64,000 nucleotides of DNA, taken from positions 62,001 to 126,000 of the forward strand of contig NZ_CP022604.1 of the NCBI RefSeq assembly GCF_002278035.1, given 5' to 3'. Position 1 is the first letter of the stretch; the number at the start of each line of letters is the position of its first letter. The position numbers and the translations under genes were made by a program. The DNA is from Ochrobactrum quorumnocens. GTDB taxonomy: Bacteria > Pseudomonadota > Alphaproteobacteria > Rhizobiales > Rhizobiaceae. The notes below the pieces were generated by a model. It had not been told where the DNA came from and did not search any database. It saw nothing but the letters and a program-made list of their open reading frames with translations. Positions 34,870-46,347 of the stretch are shown in pieces.

Positions 34870-35409
34870 ATGCTCCATATCCGCGATTTTCAGCCCACCG
34901 ATATTGATGCCATTACTGCGATCTACACCGAGGCAGTGTTGAACGGTTCTGGTTCTTATGAGATCGAAGCGCCCACTGTCGAAGCTATGAAAACTCGCTT
35001 CGACGTGTTTGCCGAGCAAGGCTTTCCAATTCTTGTTGCGCAAGAAAATGGGCTGGTGCTGGGCTATGCCTATATCAGCTATTTCCGTACCCGGCCTGCC
35101 TATCGCTGGCTTGCAGAAGACTCGATCTATATCGCCCCGGATGCGAAAGGGAAGGGTATCGGTAAGCTGCTGCTTGGCGAGCTTATTAAGCGCGCGACCG
35201 CCTTAGGCTTCAGACAGCTTCTGGCCGTGATTGGTGATGGCGAGCACAATATCGGATCGGTGAAGCTGCATGAGAGCCTCGGCTTTATCCATAGCGGACG
35301 TATTCAGGGTTCGGGCTTCAAGCATGGACGCTGGCTCGATACTGTTCTCATGCAATTGTCGCTCAACGGCGGCTGCACAGTTGATCCGGGTAAGGTTCCT
35401 CTTAGCTGA
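34870..35409 (+). CDS. GNAT N-acetyltransferase, phosphinothricin acetyltransferase-like
   Basis: The 179-residue product begins MLHIRDFQPTDIDAITAIYT and shows the acetyl-CoA-binding motif A as APDAKGKGIGKLLLGELI near residue 92 and EDSIYIAP just before it. YAYISYFRTRPAYRW is typical of the Pat/Bar subgroup, which acetylates phosphinothricin, methionine sulfone or sulfoximine. The true cellular substrate is likely an amino acid analogue. Its stop is immediately next to the stop of the convergent DUF2794 gene. Confidence 0.85.
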   Translation: MLHIRDFQPTDIDAITAIYTEAVLNGSGSYEIEAPTVEAMKTRFDVFAEQGFPILVAQENGLVLGYAYISYFRTRPAYRWLAEDSIYIAPDAKGKGIGKLLLGELIKRATALGFRQLLAVIGDGEHNIGSVKLHESLGFIHSGRIQGSGFKHGRWLDTVLMQLSLNGGCTVDPGKVPLS

Positions 35410-35814
35410 TCAATTATCGACCAGCTTGAGGTTTTTATCGAAGACACGAAGCACGCGTTCGAGCTCGTGTCCGCGCTTCATGATGAGGCCACTTGCAGCG
35501 ATGACCGAATAAGCACCCTGCTTCTGTGCTAGCTTGGGATTTTTCTCCACGCGAAACAGTGGAACCTCGCTTGCTCGTCGGAAGATCGAGAACACTGCCC
35601 TATCGGCCAGATGGTCAATCGCATAGTCGCGCCACGCACCTGTGGCGACCATGCGTCCATAAATGTTCAGGATTTTACCAAGTTCGTGTCTGTCAAAGCT
35701 TACGGTGGGAGCAGGCGGACGTGATTGCGCTAAAGGGACAATTTTTGGCGTCGCCGATGGATGAGAGGGCGAATGCGAAGACTTATCTTCATTCGCAGCG
35801 CTTGGTATATCCAT
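35410..35814 (-). CDS. DUF2794 family protein
   Basis: The 134-residue product has a disordered Ser/Pro-rich N-terminus (to about residue 38) followed by a compact conserved domain: FDRHELGKILNIYGRMVATG, then WRDYAIDHLADRAVFSIFRR, then VEKNPKLAQKQGAYSVIAA. This is the DUF2794 family, common in Alphaproteobacteria. The function is unknown. No signal peptide. Confidence 0.85.
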   Translation of the reverse strand: MDIPSAANEDKSSHSPSHPSATPKIVPLAQSRPPAPTVSFDRHELGKILNIYGRMVATGAWRDYAIDHLADRAVFSIFRRASEVPLFRVEKNPKLAQKQGAYSVIAASGLIMKRGHELERVLRVFDKNLKLVDN

Positions 35815-36406
35815 TTTCTTCCTTTCACCGTCAGGAGTGCCATGAGTGTGAGGAATGCCAAGGTGATCGTAAAGGGAATGCAGGAGCTCCGATCAAATCA
35901 GCTCATGACGGTAAGGTGATGCTTTTGTAAAATGATTGCAAGATCAAGCGCTGATACGGTCGGCTTTCTATGAGCTGATCGACAAAAACGGACCCCCAAT
36001 TTGTTGTATATTAGCTGTTCACGAAAAGAGAAAAGCTGTTCTCAATGGTGATCGCCAGCCACATTTTGGCCTTGTCAACTTCGCATTCCGGCCTGATTAT
36101 GACGTCAGCATCACCATGTTGCCTGAGACGGTTCGGTTCGGGTATGTCCGACCCCAAGCCCCCCGCCCAAAGGACTGCCCGAGCCGAACCAACCTTCATT
36201 GGCCTACAGCATAATTCCTTAAACTTGAATCAGTTTAAGGTAAAATTATGCTGTAAATATAGAGTGTTAGAGCGACCTTTGTGCGCCCAAGAAGGCGCAC
36301 GGCGCTCTAGCCACTCAGACAGATGCAACATTCCCGCAAATGATAAAGTATCAGCCATAACGGGCTTAGATGTTGCTGTGTTTAAGGATCGCTTCCGAAA
36401 CGGCTC
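35815..36406. other. 592-bp gap with a repeat and no convincing gene
   Basis: The part before 36206 carries open frames on both strands but none has a good ribosome-binding site or a recognisable protein. An inverted repeat GGTTCGG...CCGAACC brackets 36129-36190, with a C-rich loop. The type C repeat follows at 36206-36310. A small RNA in this gap cannot be excluded, but I see no diagnostic structure. Confidence 0.5.
36206..36310. repeat. Palindromic intergenic repeat (type C)
   Basis: CAGCATAATTCCTTAAACTT, then GAATCAGTTTAAGGTAAAAT, TATGCTG, and finally AGAGCGAC...GCGCTCT with inner GTGCGCC / GGCGCAC. A second copy of the same order lies at 40784-40888. The outer AGAGCG / CGCTCT ends are shared with the type A elements. 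Confidence 0.75.
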
Positions 36407-37225
36407 CTAAAGCCCGAGCGGAACTTTCTGCTTGAATATTGCGGCACCCAGAATTGGACCGAGCGCTTTGTCACTGTTACTTTGCTGCAAAACCACAGCG
36501 CAGCCGGTCACATCCTTCCGGGTCAGCTCGGAAGCTGGCAGCTCGATTTTCAAAGCCTGGCCATCCCACATGCCAATCGTATTGATGTCCGACACCGTAT
36601 TACGATAGGTAACGGACTGTCCGGCGTTCTCACCTTTGTCGATCGGAATGGTAACCGAATCGCGCAGGTAGAACATAACGACATGCACGGGTTTCTTTGG
36701 TTTTTCGCCGGCCGCAATCTCAATCGACAAGCGCCCATCATCCAGCTTTTTGATCGAAACAGGTACGTTGAGCTTGCTCGCATCGAGATGTTGCTTCACG
36801 ATCTCAGCATCGCCACCATTCATTTCCGATGAGCCATTGACGACCGCCTGAGGCGTATAGACCATCTTGGCATTGAAAGAATTGCGATAGGCGTTCTGGC
36901 GGTCTGTATTGTCCTGTGAGGCGAGCGTGTCACGCCAGCCCATGTAATCCCAGTAATTAACGTGGAACGATAGAGCCAGGACATTGGCGTCGTCGGCATA
37001 TTTCGCCAAATTCTTGTCAGCCTGCGGACAGGATTTACAGCCTTGGCTGGTATAGAGTTCGAGAACAGATGTTCGCGTGCTGCTATCCTGAGCTTTCGCT
37101 ACGCCCTGCATTGATAGGCAACCGGTGAACGCCAGCCCCAATGCAGCACAAACACCGCGCAAGCCGGGAACATAGTCGCCGGAAAGCCATGTATGTGTCC
37201 CATGGAAAGGGTAATGGAAGGTCAC
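36407..37225 (-). CDS. DUF1223 family protein, exported, thioredoxin-like
   Basis: The 272-residue product starts at GTG with an AGGA upstream and has an N-terminal hydrophobic region ending MQGVAKAQ near residue 46, a likely signal peptide with a long n-region. The conserved SVLELYTSQGCKSCPQADKN carries a CxxC pair, followed by ALSFHVNYWDYMGWRDTLAS. DUF1223 proteins are predicted thioredoxin-fold secreted proteins of unknown substrate. It is transcribed away from a perfect palindrome. Confidence 0.85.
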   Translation of the reverse strand: MTFHYPFHGTHTWLSGDYVPGLRGVCAALGLAFTGCLSMQGVAKAQDSSTRTSVLELYTSQGCKSCPQADKNLAKYADDANVLALSFHVNYWDYMGWRDTLASQDNTDRQNAYRNSFNAKMVYTPQAVVNGSSEMNGGDAEIVKQHLDASKLNVPVSIKKLDDGRLSIEIAAGEKPKKPVHVVMFYLRDSVTIPIDKGENAGQSVTYRNTVSDINTIGMWDGQALKIELPASELTRKDVTGCAVVLQQSNSDKALGPILGAAIFKQKVPLGL

Positions 37226-37343
37226 TTTGGGTTCATCCTACAATAATTGACGCTGACATCTATTATGTAGGAACTACGACGATCAATAGGAATTCACGTT
37301 GCAGTGAGATTTGCATACAGTGTGTTTCTTTTACCTCACTAAA

Positions 37344-37393
37344 GCATGTTCGCGGGAGCCCAAATGGATTCATTTGGGCTCCCGCGAACATGC
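37344..37393. repeat. Perfect 23-bp inverted repeat with 4-bp loop
   Basis: GCATGTTCGCGGGAGCCC plus AAATG, loop GATT, then CATTTGGGCTCCCGC plus GAACATGC: all 23 positions of the arms pair. There is no T-run on either side. It lies between the divergent DUF1223 and DUF6500-like genes. A further AGAGCG...CGCTCT palindrome (37411-37450) follows directly, so the gap of about 300 bp is largely repeat DNA. Confidence 0.85.
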
Positions 37394-37529
37394 GACAATT
37401 AAAAGAATCTAGAGCGAGCGCCATGGGTGCGATTAAGCGCGACACGCTCTAAGATATGTCTCCCATACGCGGCAGTTGGCTTTTTGGGTATATGTGCAGC
37501 GTCGCGCTTTAATAAAAGGCAGATTGAGA

Positions 37530-37748
37530 ATGAGACCGAGTTTGAGAGAAACGGCCATTGCCATCTGCGATGAGAAGATTGCGAAGAAGGGCGATACGGT
37601 CGGCATTTCGTTCTATGCATTCTTCGCCAACAAAAACACGGAGCCAGAGCTTCTTATGGAAGCCGCTGAGTGGTGGATAAAGATCCACACTCTCGATCAT
37701 TTCGAAAAGGCCGTCAAAATCCGCGAAATGATCCGTTCAGGCCAATAA
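37530..37748 (+). CDS. DUF6500-like small protein
   Basis: The 72-residue product, MRPSLRETAIAICDEKIAKK then GDTVGISFYAFFANKN and HTLDHFEKAVKIREMI, is compact and soluble, with no signal peptide. It resembles the DUF6500 family of short alphaproteobacterial proteins, a name I hold with moderate certainty. It ends in a bidirectional terminator shared with acnA. Function unknown. Confidence 0.68.
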   Translation: MRPSLRETAIAICDEKIAKKGDTVGISFYAFFANKNTEPELLMEAAEWWIKIHTLDHFEKAVKIREMIRSGQ

Positions 37749-37754
37749 GATAGA

Positions 37755-37784
37755 AAAAGCCGCCGAATTGCTCCGGCGGCTTTT
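37755..37784. terminator. Bidirectional terminator between the DUF6500-like gene and acnA
   Basis: AAAAAGCCGCCG-aattgct-CCGGCGGCTTTT has A and T runs on both flanks and lies between two convergent genes. Confidence 0.92.
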
Positions 37785-37804
37785 AGTTTGAAGCGCATCG
37801 CTGA

Positions 37805-40492
<2,688 letters not shown>

Positions 40493-40493
40493 T

Positions 40494-40537
40494 GCGTTCG
40501 TCCTTCATGCTACTGGCCGGAAAACCAGGACGAACGC
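40494..40537 (-). promoter_or_regulatory. Hairpin sequestering the acnA ribosome-binding site
   Basis: On the mRNA, GCGTTCGTCCT pairs perfectly with AGGACGAACGC (11 bp) across a 22-nt loop. The 3' arm contains the AGGA of the Shine-Dalgarno sequence and ends one base before the GTG start, so the closed stem would hide the ribosome-binding site. No known riboswitch class recognised. Confidence 0.7.
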
Positions 40538-40783
40538 CTCTGCTGCGTTTCAAGGACGCGCTAAAGGTGCGGGTGCAGTCATTTCCGCTGTCCGTCCCGA
40601 AACCTGTGCCCTCACGGGCCCCAAGTCTTTGAGATCGGCCAAAATTCGTTTCCACACCGACCGCTGGCATGGTAGCCCTCATATAGAGAGTTTCCTAAAA
40701 CGATTCCAGACAGAATATCGTGAATTTGCTCCCTTGCGGCGAAATGTTGCGATCCTCGTGTTTAGCCCGAGCTGGACGCGCCT

Positions 40784-40888
40784 ATTGCATAATTTCTTAA
40801 ACTTGAATCAGTTTAAGATAAAAATATGCAGCAAGTTTAACTGTTAGAGCGACCCTTTGTGCGCCTTGCAGAGCGCCTGGCGCTCTAA
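40784..40888. repeat. Palindromic intergenic repeat (type C), second copy
   Basis: TTGCATAATTTCTTAAACTT, GAATCAGTTTAAGATAAAAA and AGAGCGAC...GCGCTCT repeat the layout of 36206-36310. It ends a few bases before the ccmA ribosome-binding site. The rest of the acnA-ccmA gap (40538-40783) shows no gene and presumably contains the acnA promoter. Confidence 0.75.
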
Positions 40889-40897
40889 GGAGAGAAA

Positions 40898-41566
40898 ATG
40901 CGGCTTGAGGCCGAAAATCTGGCGGGTGAGCGCGGCGGCGAGACGATCTTCTCTGCCCTTTCCTTCGAATTGTCTTCCGGCGAAGCGCTGGTGGTCACAG
41001 GTCCGAACGGCTCTGGCAAATCAACAATGCTCCGAATCATATGCGGTCTTCTTGCGTTGGAAGAAGGTACGATTACGTTGTTTGATGAAGGAACCGCGCT
41101 TCCTGTTCGCGCGGCTTGCCACTATCTCGGCCATCAGAATGCCATGAAACCTGCCTTGAGTGTGCGAGAGAATCTGTTGTTCTGGCAAAAGTTCAATGGC
41201 GAGCCACGCCTTGGTATTGACGAGGCGCTTGAGGCAGTTGATTTGCCTGGCGTCGAGCATTTGCCTTTCGGTTATCTTTCCACGGGACAGAAGCGGCGCG
41301 TTTCAATTGCCAAGCTGCTGGTCAGTCATCGCCCGTTGTGGATTGTAGATGAGCCGACTGCTGGGCTCGACAAAGCATCAGAGGCGCGCTTTGCAGGGCT
41401 CATGCGTGGACATATGCAAGACGGCGGACTGGTTATTGCCGCCACGCATATCCCGTTGGGCTTAGACACCATTTCAGAAGCTGGTTTCGCGTCCGAAACT
41501 GCGTTTGAAAGAAACATTGGCATCAAGTCGCTCGATATGGCCGACTATTCGCTTGAGGCTGTGTGA
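40898..41566 (+). CDS. ccmA: Heme exporter ATP-binding protein CcmA
   Basis: The 222-residue product has Walker A GPNGSGKSTML near residue 35, the CcmA-type signature LSTGQKRRVSIAKLL near residue 126 and Walker B LWIVDEPTAGLD. With CcmB and CcmC it forms the ABC complex that releases holo-CcmE for cytochrome c maturation. AAGGAGAG lies just before the ATG. First gene of ccmABCDG; ccmE, ccmF and ccmH are not in the window. Confidence 0.95.
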   Translation: MRLEAENLAGERGGETIFSALSFELSSGEALVVTGPNGSGKSTMLRIICGLLALEEGTITLFDEGTALPVRAACHYLGHQNAMKPALSVRENLLFWQKFNGEPRLGIDEALEAVDLPGVEHLPFGYLSTGQKRRVSIAKLLVSHRPLWIVDEPTAGLDKASEARFAGLMRGHMQDGGLVIAATHIPLGLDTISEAGFASETAFERNIGIKSLDMADYSLEAV

Positions 41567-42231
41567 TGCTGGCGCTTTTTATCCGAGATATGCGCCTGAG
41601 TTTTCGCGCCGGAGGCGGCGCGCTGATTGGAATTTTGTTCTTCCTCGCTGTGATCTCGGTGATGCCGTTCGGCGTCGGTCCTGATCTCAATCTCCTGTCG
41701 CGCATCGGCCCAGCCATGCTGTGGATCGGTGCATTGCTGGCAACATTGCTGGGATTGGACCGGCTGTTTCAGGCCGATCGCGAGGATGGTTCGCTTGATC
41801 TGCTGTTGATTGGCGCTGATCGGCATATGCTGGCATTTACCGTTTTTGTGAAATGTCTGGCCCATTGGGTGGCAAGCGTATTGCCGCTGGTGATTGCTTC
41901 GCCGATGTTAGGGCTGTTCATGAACATGGATGCAACCGCCACGGCTGCGACAGCACTCACACTTCTGGTCGGTACTCCGGCGATTGCCTTTATAGGAGCG
42001 GTGGGTGCGGCATTGGCCGTAGCCTTGCCGCGCGGTGGTTTGCTGGTTTCTGTCATCGTACTGCCATTGACCATTCCGGTGCTGATTTTTGGCGTATCTG
42101 CGTCTTATGGCGCGACTGATGCCGTGGCCCCCTTTTTTGCACCATTCCTTATTCTGTGTGCACTCACTTTGTTTTTCGCGGTTTTGGGTCCGCTGGCTGC
42201 AGCAGCTTCATTAAAAAGTTCGGCGGACTAA
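41566..42231 (+). CDS. ccmB: Heme exporter membrane protein CcmB
   Basis: The 221-residue product has six membrane helices. LFQADREDGSLDLLLI near residue 68 and VLPLTIPVLIFGVSASY near residue 165 are typical CcmB segments. It is the membrane subunit partnered by CcmA. Its ATG shares one base with the ccmA stop (TGATG), so translation is coupled. A GTG one codon earlier would also be in frame. Confidence 0.94.
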   Translation: MLALFIRDMRLSFRAGGGALIGILFFLAVISVMPFGVGPDLNLLSRIGPAMLWIGALLATLLGLDRLFQADREDGSLDLLLIGADRHMLAFTVFVKCLAHWVASVLPLVIASPMLGLFMNMDATATAATALTLLVGTPAIAFIGAVGAALAVALPRGGLLVSVIVLPLTIPVLIFGVSASYGATDAVAPFFAPFLILCALTLFFAVLGPLAAAASLKSSAD

Positions 42232-42232
42232 A

Positions 42233-42325
42233 GCATTTCCAGCAAAAGTGTGAAGCGGTTTTGCGTAGGATAATGCTCAAATATAATGTGATCCCGAAAA
42301 GCGGGAGCCGGTTTTCCAAACTTAT
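42233..42325. repeat. Compound intergenic repeat between ccmB and ccmC (type A/B)
   Basis: AAGCATTTCCAGCAAAAGTG and TGAAGCGGTTTTGCG (type B-like) are followed by GATCCCGAAAAGCGGGAGCC and GGTTTTCC (type A-like). It splits an otherwise compact ccm operon, leaving a 165-bp gap. Confidence 0.65.
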
Positions 42326-42396
42326 AATGTTTGGCGGATTGACGCAGTTGATTACGGTCAATTGAACGGCATACGGGGGGAGGTTAAGTATAGCGC

Positions 42397-43200
42397 ATGA
42401 CGAAAGACATCGCGAAAACCACAAGCTGGCTTGATCTGGCAAATCCCACACGCTTCCTGACCTTTGCGGGCAGGGTCTTGCCATGGCTTGGGCTTCTGTC
42501 TGCCCTGTTTCTAGCCGTCGGGCTATATATGGTTTTCCTGTCGCCAGAGGATTACCAGCAGGGCATTACAGTCCGTATCATGTATATTCATGTGCCTTTC
42601 GCATGGCTTTCCATGATGTGTTACTCAATTATGGCTATTTCATCGCTGGGTACATTGGTCTGGCGTCATCCGCTGGCCGATGTTTCTATTCGCGCAGCCG
42701 CACCCTTGGGTGCAGTGTTCACTGCTTTGGCGCTGGCCACAGGTTCGCTCTGGGGCAAGCCGATGTGGGGAACGTGGTGGGTGTGGGATGCACGGCTGAC
42801 TTCCGTTTTCGTGCTGTTTCTCATGTATCTCGGCATTATCGCTTTGTCGCGCGCCGTGGATGATCCCACCAAGAGCGCCAAGTCTGTTGCGGTTCTGACG
42901 CTGGTCGGCTTCATCAATATCCCCATCATCAAATTCTCGGTCGACTGGTGGAATACTTTGCACCAACCAGCCTCTGTCTTCCGCATGGACGGCCCGACCA
43001 TTGACGGCTCCATGCTGCGTCCGCTTTTTGTGATGGCGATTGGCTTCACGCTGCTGTTTCTCACGCTGCACATGATGGCGATGCGCAATGAAATCTGGCG
43101 CCGTCGCGTGGCCATGATGAAAAAGCTCGCGGCTCGCAATGCCGACCGCAGCCGTATGAAAAGAGAACGTACCGAGACCCAAGGGGAGGCAGTTCAATGA
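42397..43200 (+). CDS. ccmC: Heme exporter protein CcmC
   Basis: The 267-residue product has six membrane helices and the Trp-rich heme-handling motif WGTWWVWDARLTS near residue 127. MYIHVPFAWLSMM supplies one conserved periplasmic His and WWNTLHQPAS the other. It loads heme onto CcmE. The C-terminal tail is long and basic. Its stop overlaps the ccmD start (ATGA). Confidence 0.95.
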   Translation: MTKDIAKTTSWLDLANPTRFLTFAGRVLPWLGLLSALFLAVGLYMVFLSPEDYQQGITVRIMYIHVPFAWLSMMCYSIMAISSLGTLVWRHPLADVSIRAAAPLGAVFTALALATGSLWGKPMWGTWWVWDARLTSVFVLFLMYLGIIALSRAVDDPTKSAKSVAVLTLVGFINIPIIKFSVDWWNTLHQPASVFRMDGPTIDGSMLRPLFVMAIGFTLLFLTLHMMAMRNEIWRRRVAMMKKLAARNADRSRMKRERTETQGEAVQ

Positions 43201-43361
43201 GCCACATGGCTTTTGTTGTAACGTCCTATGGTATTGCCGCAGGAGCACTTGCCATCACCATTGGCTGGATATTGATCGATCAGCGTATGCTGAAGAATGA
43301 GCTGAAACGGCTCGAGGCGCAGGGCGTGCGCCGCCGTTCGGCTAAAGGTTCAGCGCAATGA
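43197..43361 (+). CDS. ccmD: Heme exporter protein CcmD
   Basis: The 54-residue product, starting MSHMAFVVTSYGIAAGALAI, has one membrane helix followed by a strongly basic tail (DQRMLKNELKRLEAQGVRRR). Size, topology and position between ccmC and ccmG are those of CcmD, which helps release heme-loaded CcmE from CcmABC. It overlaps both neighbours by ATGA at each end. Confidence 0.92.
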   Translation: MSHMAFVVTSYGIAAGALAITIGWILIDQRMLKNELKRLEAQGVRRRSAKGSAQ

Positions 43362-43957
43362 CCGAGACGGTGCAGAAAACCGATGCGGCCAAAAAATCAC
43401 GCACATGGGTGGCGTTGCTGCCGCTACTGATCTTTGTCGGGTTGGCCGCAATTTTTGCCGTACAGCTTCTGTCAGGCAAGGATAATACGACCATTCCTTC
43501 GGCACTGATTGGCAAACCGGCACCGCAGACGAGTCTTCCGCCTGTCGAGGGCCTGGTGCGCGATGGTGCGCCTGTGCCGGGTCTCAACAGCGAAGATTTT
43601 ATAGGCAAGCTCACACTGGTCAATGTTTGGGGGTCGTGGTGCGTACCTTGCCGTCAGGAACATCCATTGCTGATGGAAATCGCCAAGGATGAACGCATCC
43701 GCGTGGTCGGCCTCAATTACAAGGACCAGCCGGAAAACGCGCGCCGCTTTCTGGGCGATCTCGGCAATCCATTCGCTGCAGTCGGAGCCGACCGTGCCGG
43801 ACGCTCAGCCATTGAATGGGGCGTCTATGGCGTGCCCGAAACTTTTCTCGTCGGCCCAGATGGCAAGATTATCTACAAGCATGTCGGGCCGTTTACGCCG
43901 GAATCTGTGAAGAATGATTTGATGCCTGTGGTGACTGGCGCGCTTGGCAACCGATAA
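43358..43957 (+). CDS. ccmG: Thiol:disulfide interchange protein CcmG (DsbE)
   Basis: The 199-residue product has an N-terminal membrane anchor (about residues 13-37) and a periplasmic thioredoxin domain with the active site WGSWCVPCRQEHP near residue 92, then GVYGVPETFLVGPDGKI carrying the cis-Pro loop. It reduces apocytochrome c or CcmH disulfides in the periplasm. Last gene of this operon segment. Confidence 0.95.
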   Translation: MTETVQKTDAAKKSRTWVALLPLLIFVGLAAIFAVQLLSGKDNTTIPSALIGKPAPQTSLPPVEGLVRDGAPVPGLNSEDFIGKLTLVNVWGSWCVPCRQEHPLLMEIAKDERIRVVGLNYKDQPENARRFLGDLGNPFAAVGADRAGRSAIEWGVYGVPETFLVGPDGKIIYKHVGPFTPESVKNDLMPVVTGALGNR

Positions 43958-43994
43958 CAGGGATATTGCCATGTCTGGTTTGGATGTTGAGACG

Positions 43995-44396
43995 TCAGAA
44001 TTGATTCACAATCAGGACGACGATCAAACAGGCGATTGCGCCCGCGAAGAGCGACAGAGACAATGTTATCCAGAACAGGATGAGCAGCCAGATGGCGCGC
44101 AACGGTTTGCGTGTGCGTAACAGATAAACTAGCTGCGCGAGGGGAAGCAGCAAAGCGCCGACGAACAGGAGCCCCCGAGAGGGAAGTGTGTGGCCGTTAA
44201 TCAGTGCATCGGAATTAAGTGCCTGAAGCGATGCTATGAGAACTACAATAGCGGGGGCGATGACGGTCAGTTCCCGAAAATTTCCGCCCAGACCAAGTAT
44301 GCCGTCCAGATAAAACGACATAGCGCCCATTATAAAAGGTATAAGGAATACTGCGCACAAAAGCGCCTTATTGGATTTAAAATTTTCTCGCACCAC
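43995..44396 (-). CDS. Hypothetical membrane protein
   Basis: The 133-residue product has four hydrophobic segments: about residues 11-30, 42-58, 75-92 and 103-130. There are no catalytic-looking motifs. The GTG start is preceded by GTGAGGGG. It converges with ccmG. No family recognised; it could be a small inner-membrane protein of unknown role. Confidence 0.6.
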   Translation of the reverse strand: MVRENFKSNKALLCAVFLIPFIMGAMSFYLDGILGLGGNFRELTVIAPAIVVLIASLQALNSDALINGHTLPSRGLLFVGALLLPLAQLVYLLRTRKPLRAIWLLILFWITLSLSLFAGAIACLIVVLIVNQF

Positions 44397-44466
44397 TAAT
44401 TATACCCCTCACCATCAAGTGATTCTCCGATTGATGGTATAACGTGGGAGTTACTCAAGGTTGCAA

Positions 44467-44491
44467 TAAAAAGGCGGCTCGCGCCGCCTTA
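44467..44491 (-). terminator. Terminator of ilvD
   Basis: AAGGCGGC-tcgc-GCCGCCTT flanked by an A-run that reads as TTTTT on the gene strand, 14 bp after the ilvD stop. Confidence 0.9.
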
Positions 44492-44505
44492 AATAATCTC
44501 TCCGA

Positions 44506-46347
44506 TCAATCCGGCAACTTCCGCACAGCGCCCTTGGCAGCACTGGTTGCCATGGAGGCATAGGCTTTCAGCGCGGTCGAAACCTTGCGCTTGCGTTCTT
44601 CCAGCGGCTTCCAGCCCGTTGCTTCCTGCTCGACGCGGCGTTCGGCCAGCGTCGCATCATCAACGGCCAGATGGATCTTGCGGTTCGGGATGTCGATATC
44701 GATGATATCGCCTTCGCGTACCAGACCGATCGTGCCACCTTCAGCTGCTTCCGGCGAAACGTGACCAATCGAAAGGCCCGAAGAGCCACCCGAGAAACGT
44801 CCATCGGTGATCAGCGCGCAAGCCTTACCCAGACCCTTCGACTTCAGATAGCTGGTTGGATAGAGCATTTCCTGCATGCCAGGGCCACCGCGCGGACCTT
44901 CATAGCGGATGAGCACAATGTCACCAGCCTTGATCTTACCGTTCAGAATTGCAAGGACGGACGTGTCCTGACTTTCAAAGATACGCGCAGGACCGGAGAA
45001 TTTCAGGATGGAATCGTCCACGCCTGCCGTTTTCACGATGCAGCCATCTTCGGCCAGATTGCCATAAAGCACAGCCAGACCACCGTCCTGACTGAAAGCA
45101 TGTTCTTTGGAACGGATAACGCCTGTTTCGCGGTCGGCATCGACGCTGTCAAAGCGGCGATCCTGTGAGAAGGCGACCTGTGTCGGCACACCGCCGGGAG
45201 CGGCGGAATAGAACTTGTGCACCATTTCGCTCTTTGTGCGCGTGACGTCCCAGTGGTCGAGCGCCTTGGCCATGGTTTCGCTGTGCACGGTCGGGAGCGC
45301 AGTATTGATCAGGCCCGCTTTGTCGAGCTGACCGAGAATGCCCATAATGCCGCCTGCACGATGCACGTCTTCCATGTGAACGGTGTTGTTGGCGGGTGCG
45401 ACCTTGCAGAGCACCGGCACGCGGCGCGACAAACGGTCGATATCAGCCATCGTGAAGTCGATTTCAGCTTCCTGTGCAGCTGCCAGCAGATGCAGAACCG
45501 TGTTGGTCGAGCCGCCCATGGCGATGTCGAGCGTCATGGCGTTTTCAAAGGCCGGGAAGCTTGCAATCGAACGTGGCAGTACGTTTTCATCGTCCTGCTC
45601 ATAATAACGGCGAGCGAGATCGACAATCAGATGACCAGCTTCCACAAACAGGCGCTTGCGGTCAGCATGGGTTGCGAGCGTCGAGCCATTGCCGGGCAAC
45701 GAGAGGCCGAGGGCTTCGGTGAGGCAGTTCATCGAGTTTGCTGTGAACATGCCTGAACACGAGCCACAGGTCGGACAAGCGGAGCGCTCGATCTGCTTGA
45801 CCTGATCGTCGGTGTAACTGTCATCGGCGGCTGCAACCATCGCATCCACGAGGTCGAGTTTCTTGACCTTGTCGTCCCAGACGACCTTGCCGGCTTCCAT
45901 TGGGCCACCGGAAACGAACACGACCGGGATATTGAGGCGCAGTGCCGCCATCAGCATGCCGGGAGTGATCTTGTCGCAGTTGGAAATGCAGACCATCGCG
46001 TCGGCGCAATGAGCATTGACCATATATTCAACTGAGTCGGAGATGAGCTCGCGCGATGGCAGCGAATAGAGCATGCCGTCATGGCCCATCGCGATGCCGT
46101 CATCGACCGCAATGGTGTTGAATTCCTTGGCAACGCCGCCAGCCGCTTCGATTTCACGCGCGACGAGCTGGCCGAGGTCTTTCAAGTGCACATGGCCTGG
46201 CACAAACTGGGTGAACGAGTTCACCACAGCAATAATTGGCTTGCCAAAATCCTCATCCTTCATGCCGGTGGCGCGCCATAGGCCGCGCGCGCCAGCCATA
46301 TTGCGGCCGTGGGTGGTAGTACGCGAACGATAAGGAGGCATTTTCAA
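44506..46347 (-). CDS. ilvD: Dihydroxy-acid dehydratase
   Basis: The 613-residue product is full length. Fe-S ligands are seen as [12 protein letters not shown] near residue 122 and [14 protein letters not shown] near residue 195. [20 protein letters not shown] near residue 515 is the conserved active-site Ser segment. It converts 2,3-dihydroxy-isovalerate and its methyl homologue into the keto acids of valine and isoleucine biosynthesis. Single gene with its own terminator. Confidence 0.97.
   Translation of the reverse strand: MKMPPYRSRTTTHGRNMAGARGLWRATGMKDEDFGKPIIAVVNSFTQFVPGHVHLKDLGQLVAREIEAAGGVAKEFNTIAVDDGIAMGHDGMLYSLPSRELISDSVEYMVNAHCADAMVCISNCDKITPGMLMAALRLNIPVVFVSGGPMEAGKVVWDDKVKKLDLVDAMVAAADDSYTDDQVKQIERSACPTCGSCSGMFTANSMNCLTEALGLSLPGNGSTLATHADRKRLFVEAGHLIVDLARRYYEQDDENVLPRSIASFPAFENAMTLDIAMGGSTNTVLHLLAAAQEAEIDFTMADIDRLSRRVPVLCKVAPANNTVHMEDVHRAGGIMGILGQLDKAGLINTALPTVHSETMAKALDHWDVTRTKSEMVHKFYSAAPGGVPTQVAFSQDRRFDSVDADRETGVIRSKEHAFSQDGGLAVLYGNLAEDGCIVKTAGVDDSILKFSGPARIFESQDTSVLAILNGKIKAGDIVLIRYEGPRGGPGMQEMLYPTSYLKSKGLGKACALITDGRFSGGSSGLSIGHVSPEAAEGGTIGLVREGDIIDIDIPNRKIHLAVDDATLAERRVEQEATGWKPLEERKRKVSTALKAYASMATSAAKGAVRKLPD

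Noticed and set aside
36011..36199. Small frames on both strands of the 35.8-36.4 kb gap
   Set aside because: No ribosome-binding site, no recognisable protein, and no preference between strands.
37344..37393. Reading the 23-bp palindrome as a transcription terminator
   Set aside because: Neither side has a T-run, and both neighbouring genes start near it, not end at it.
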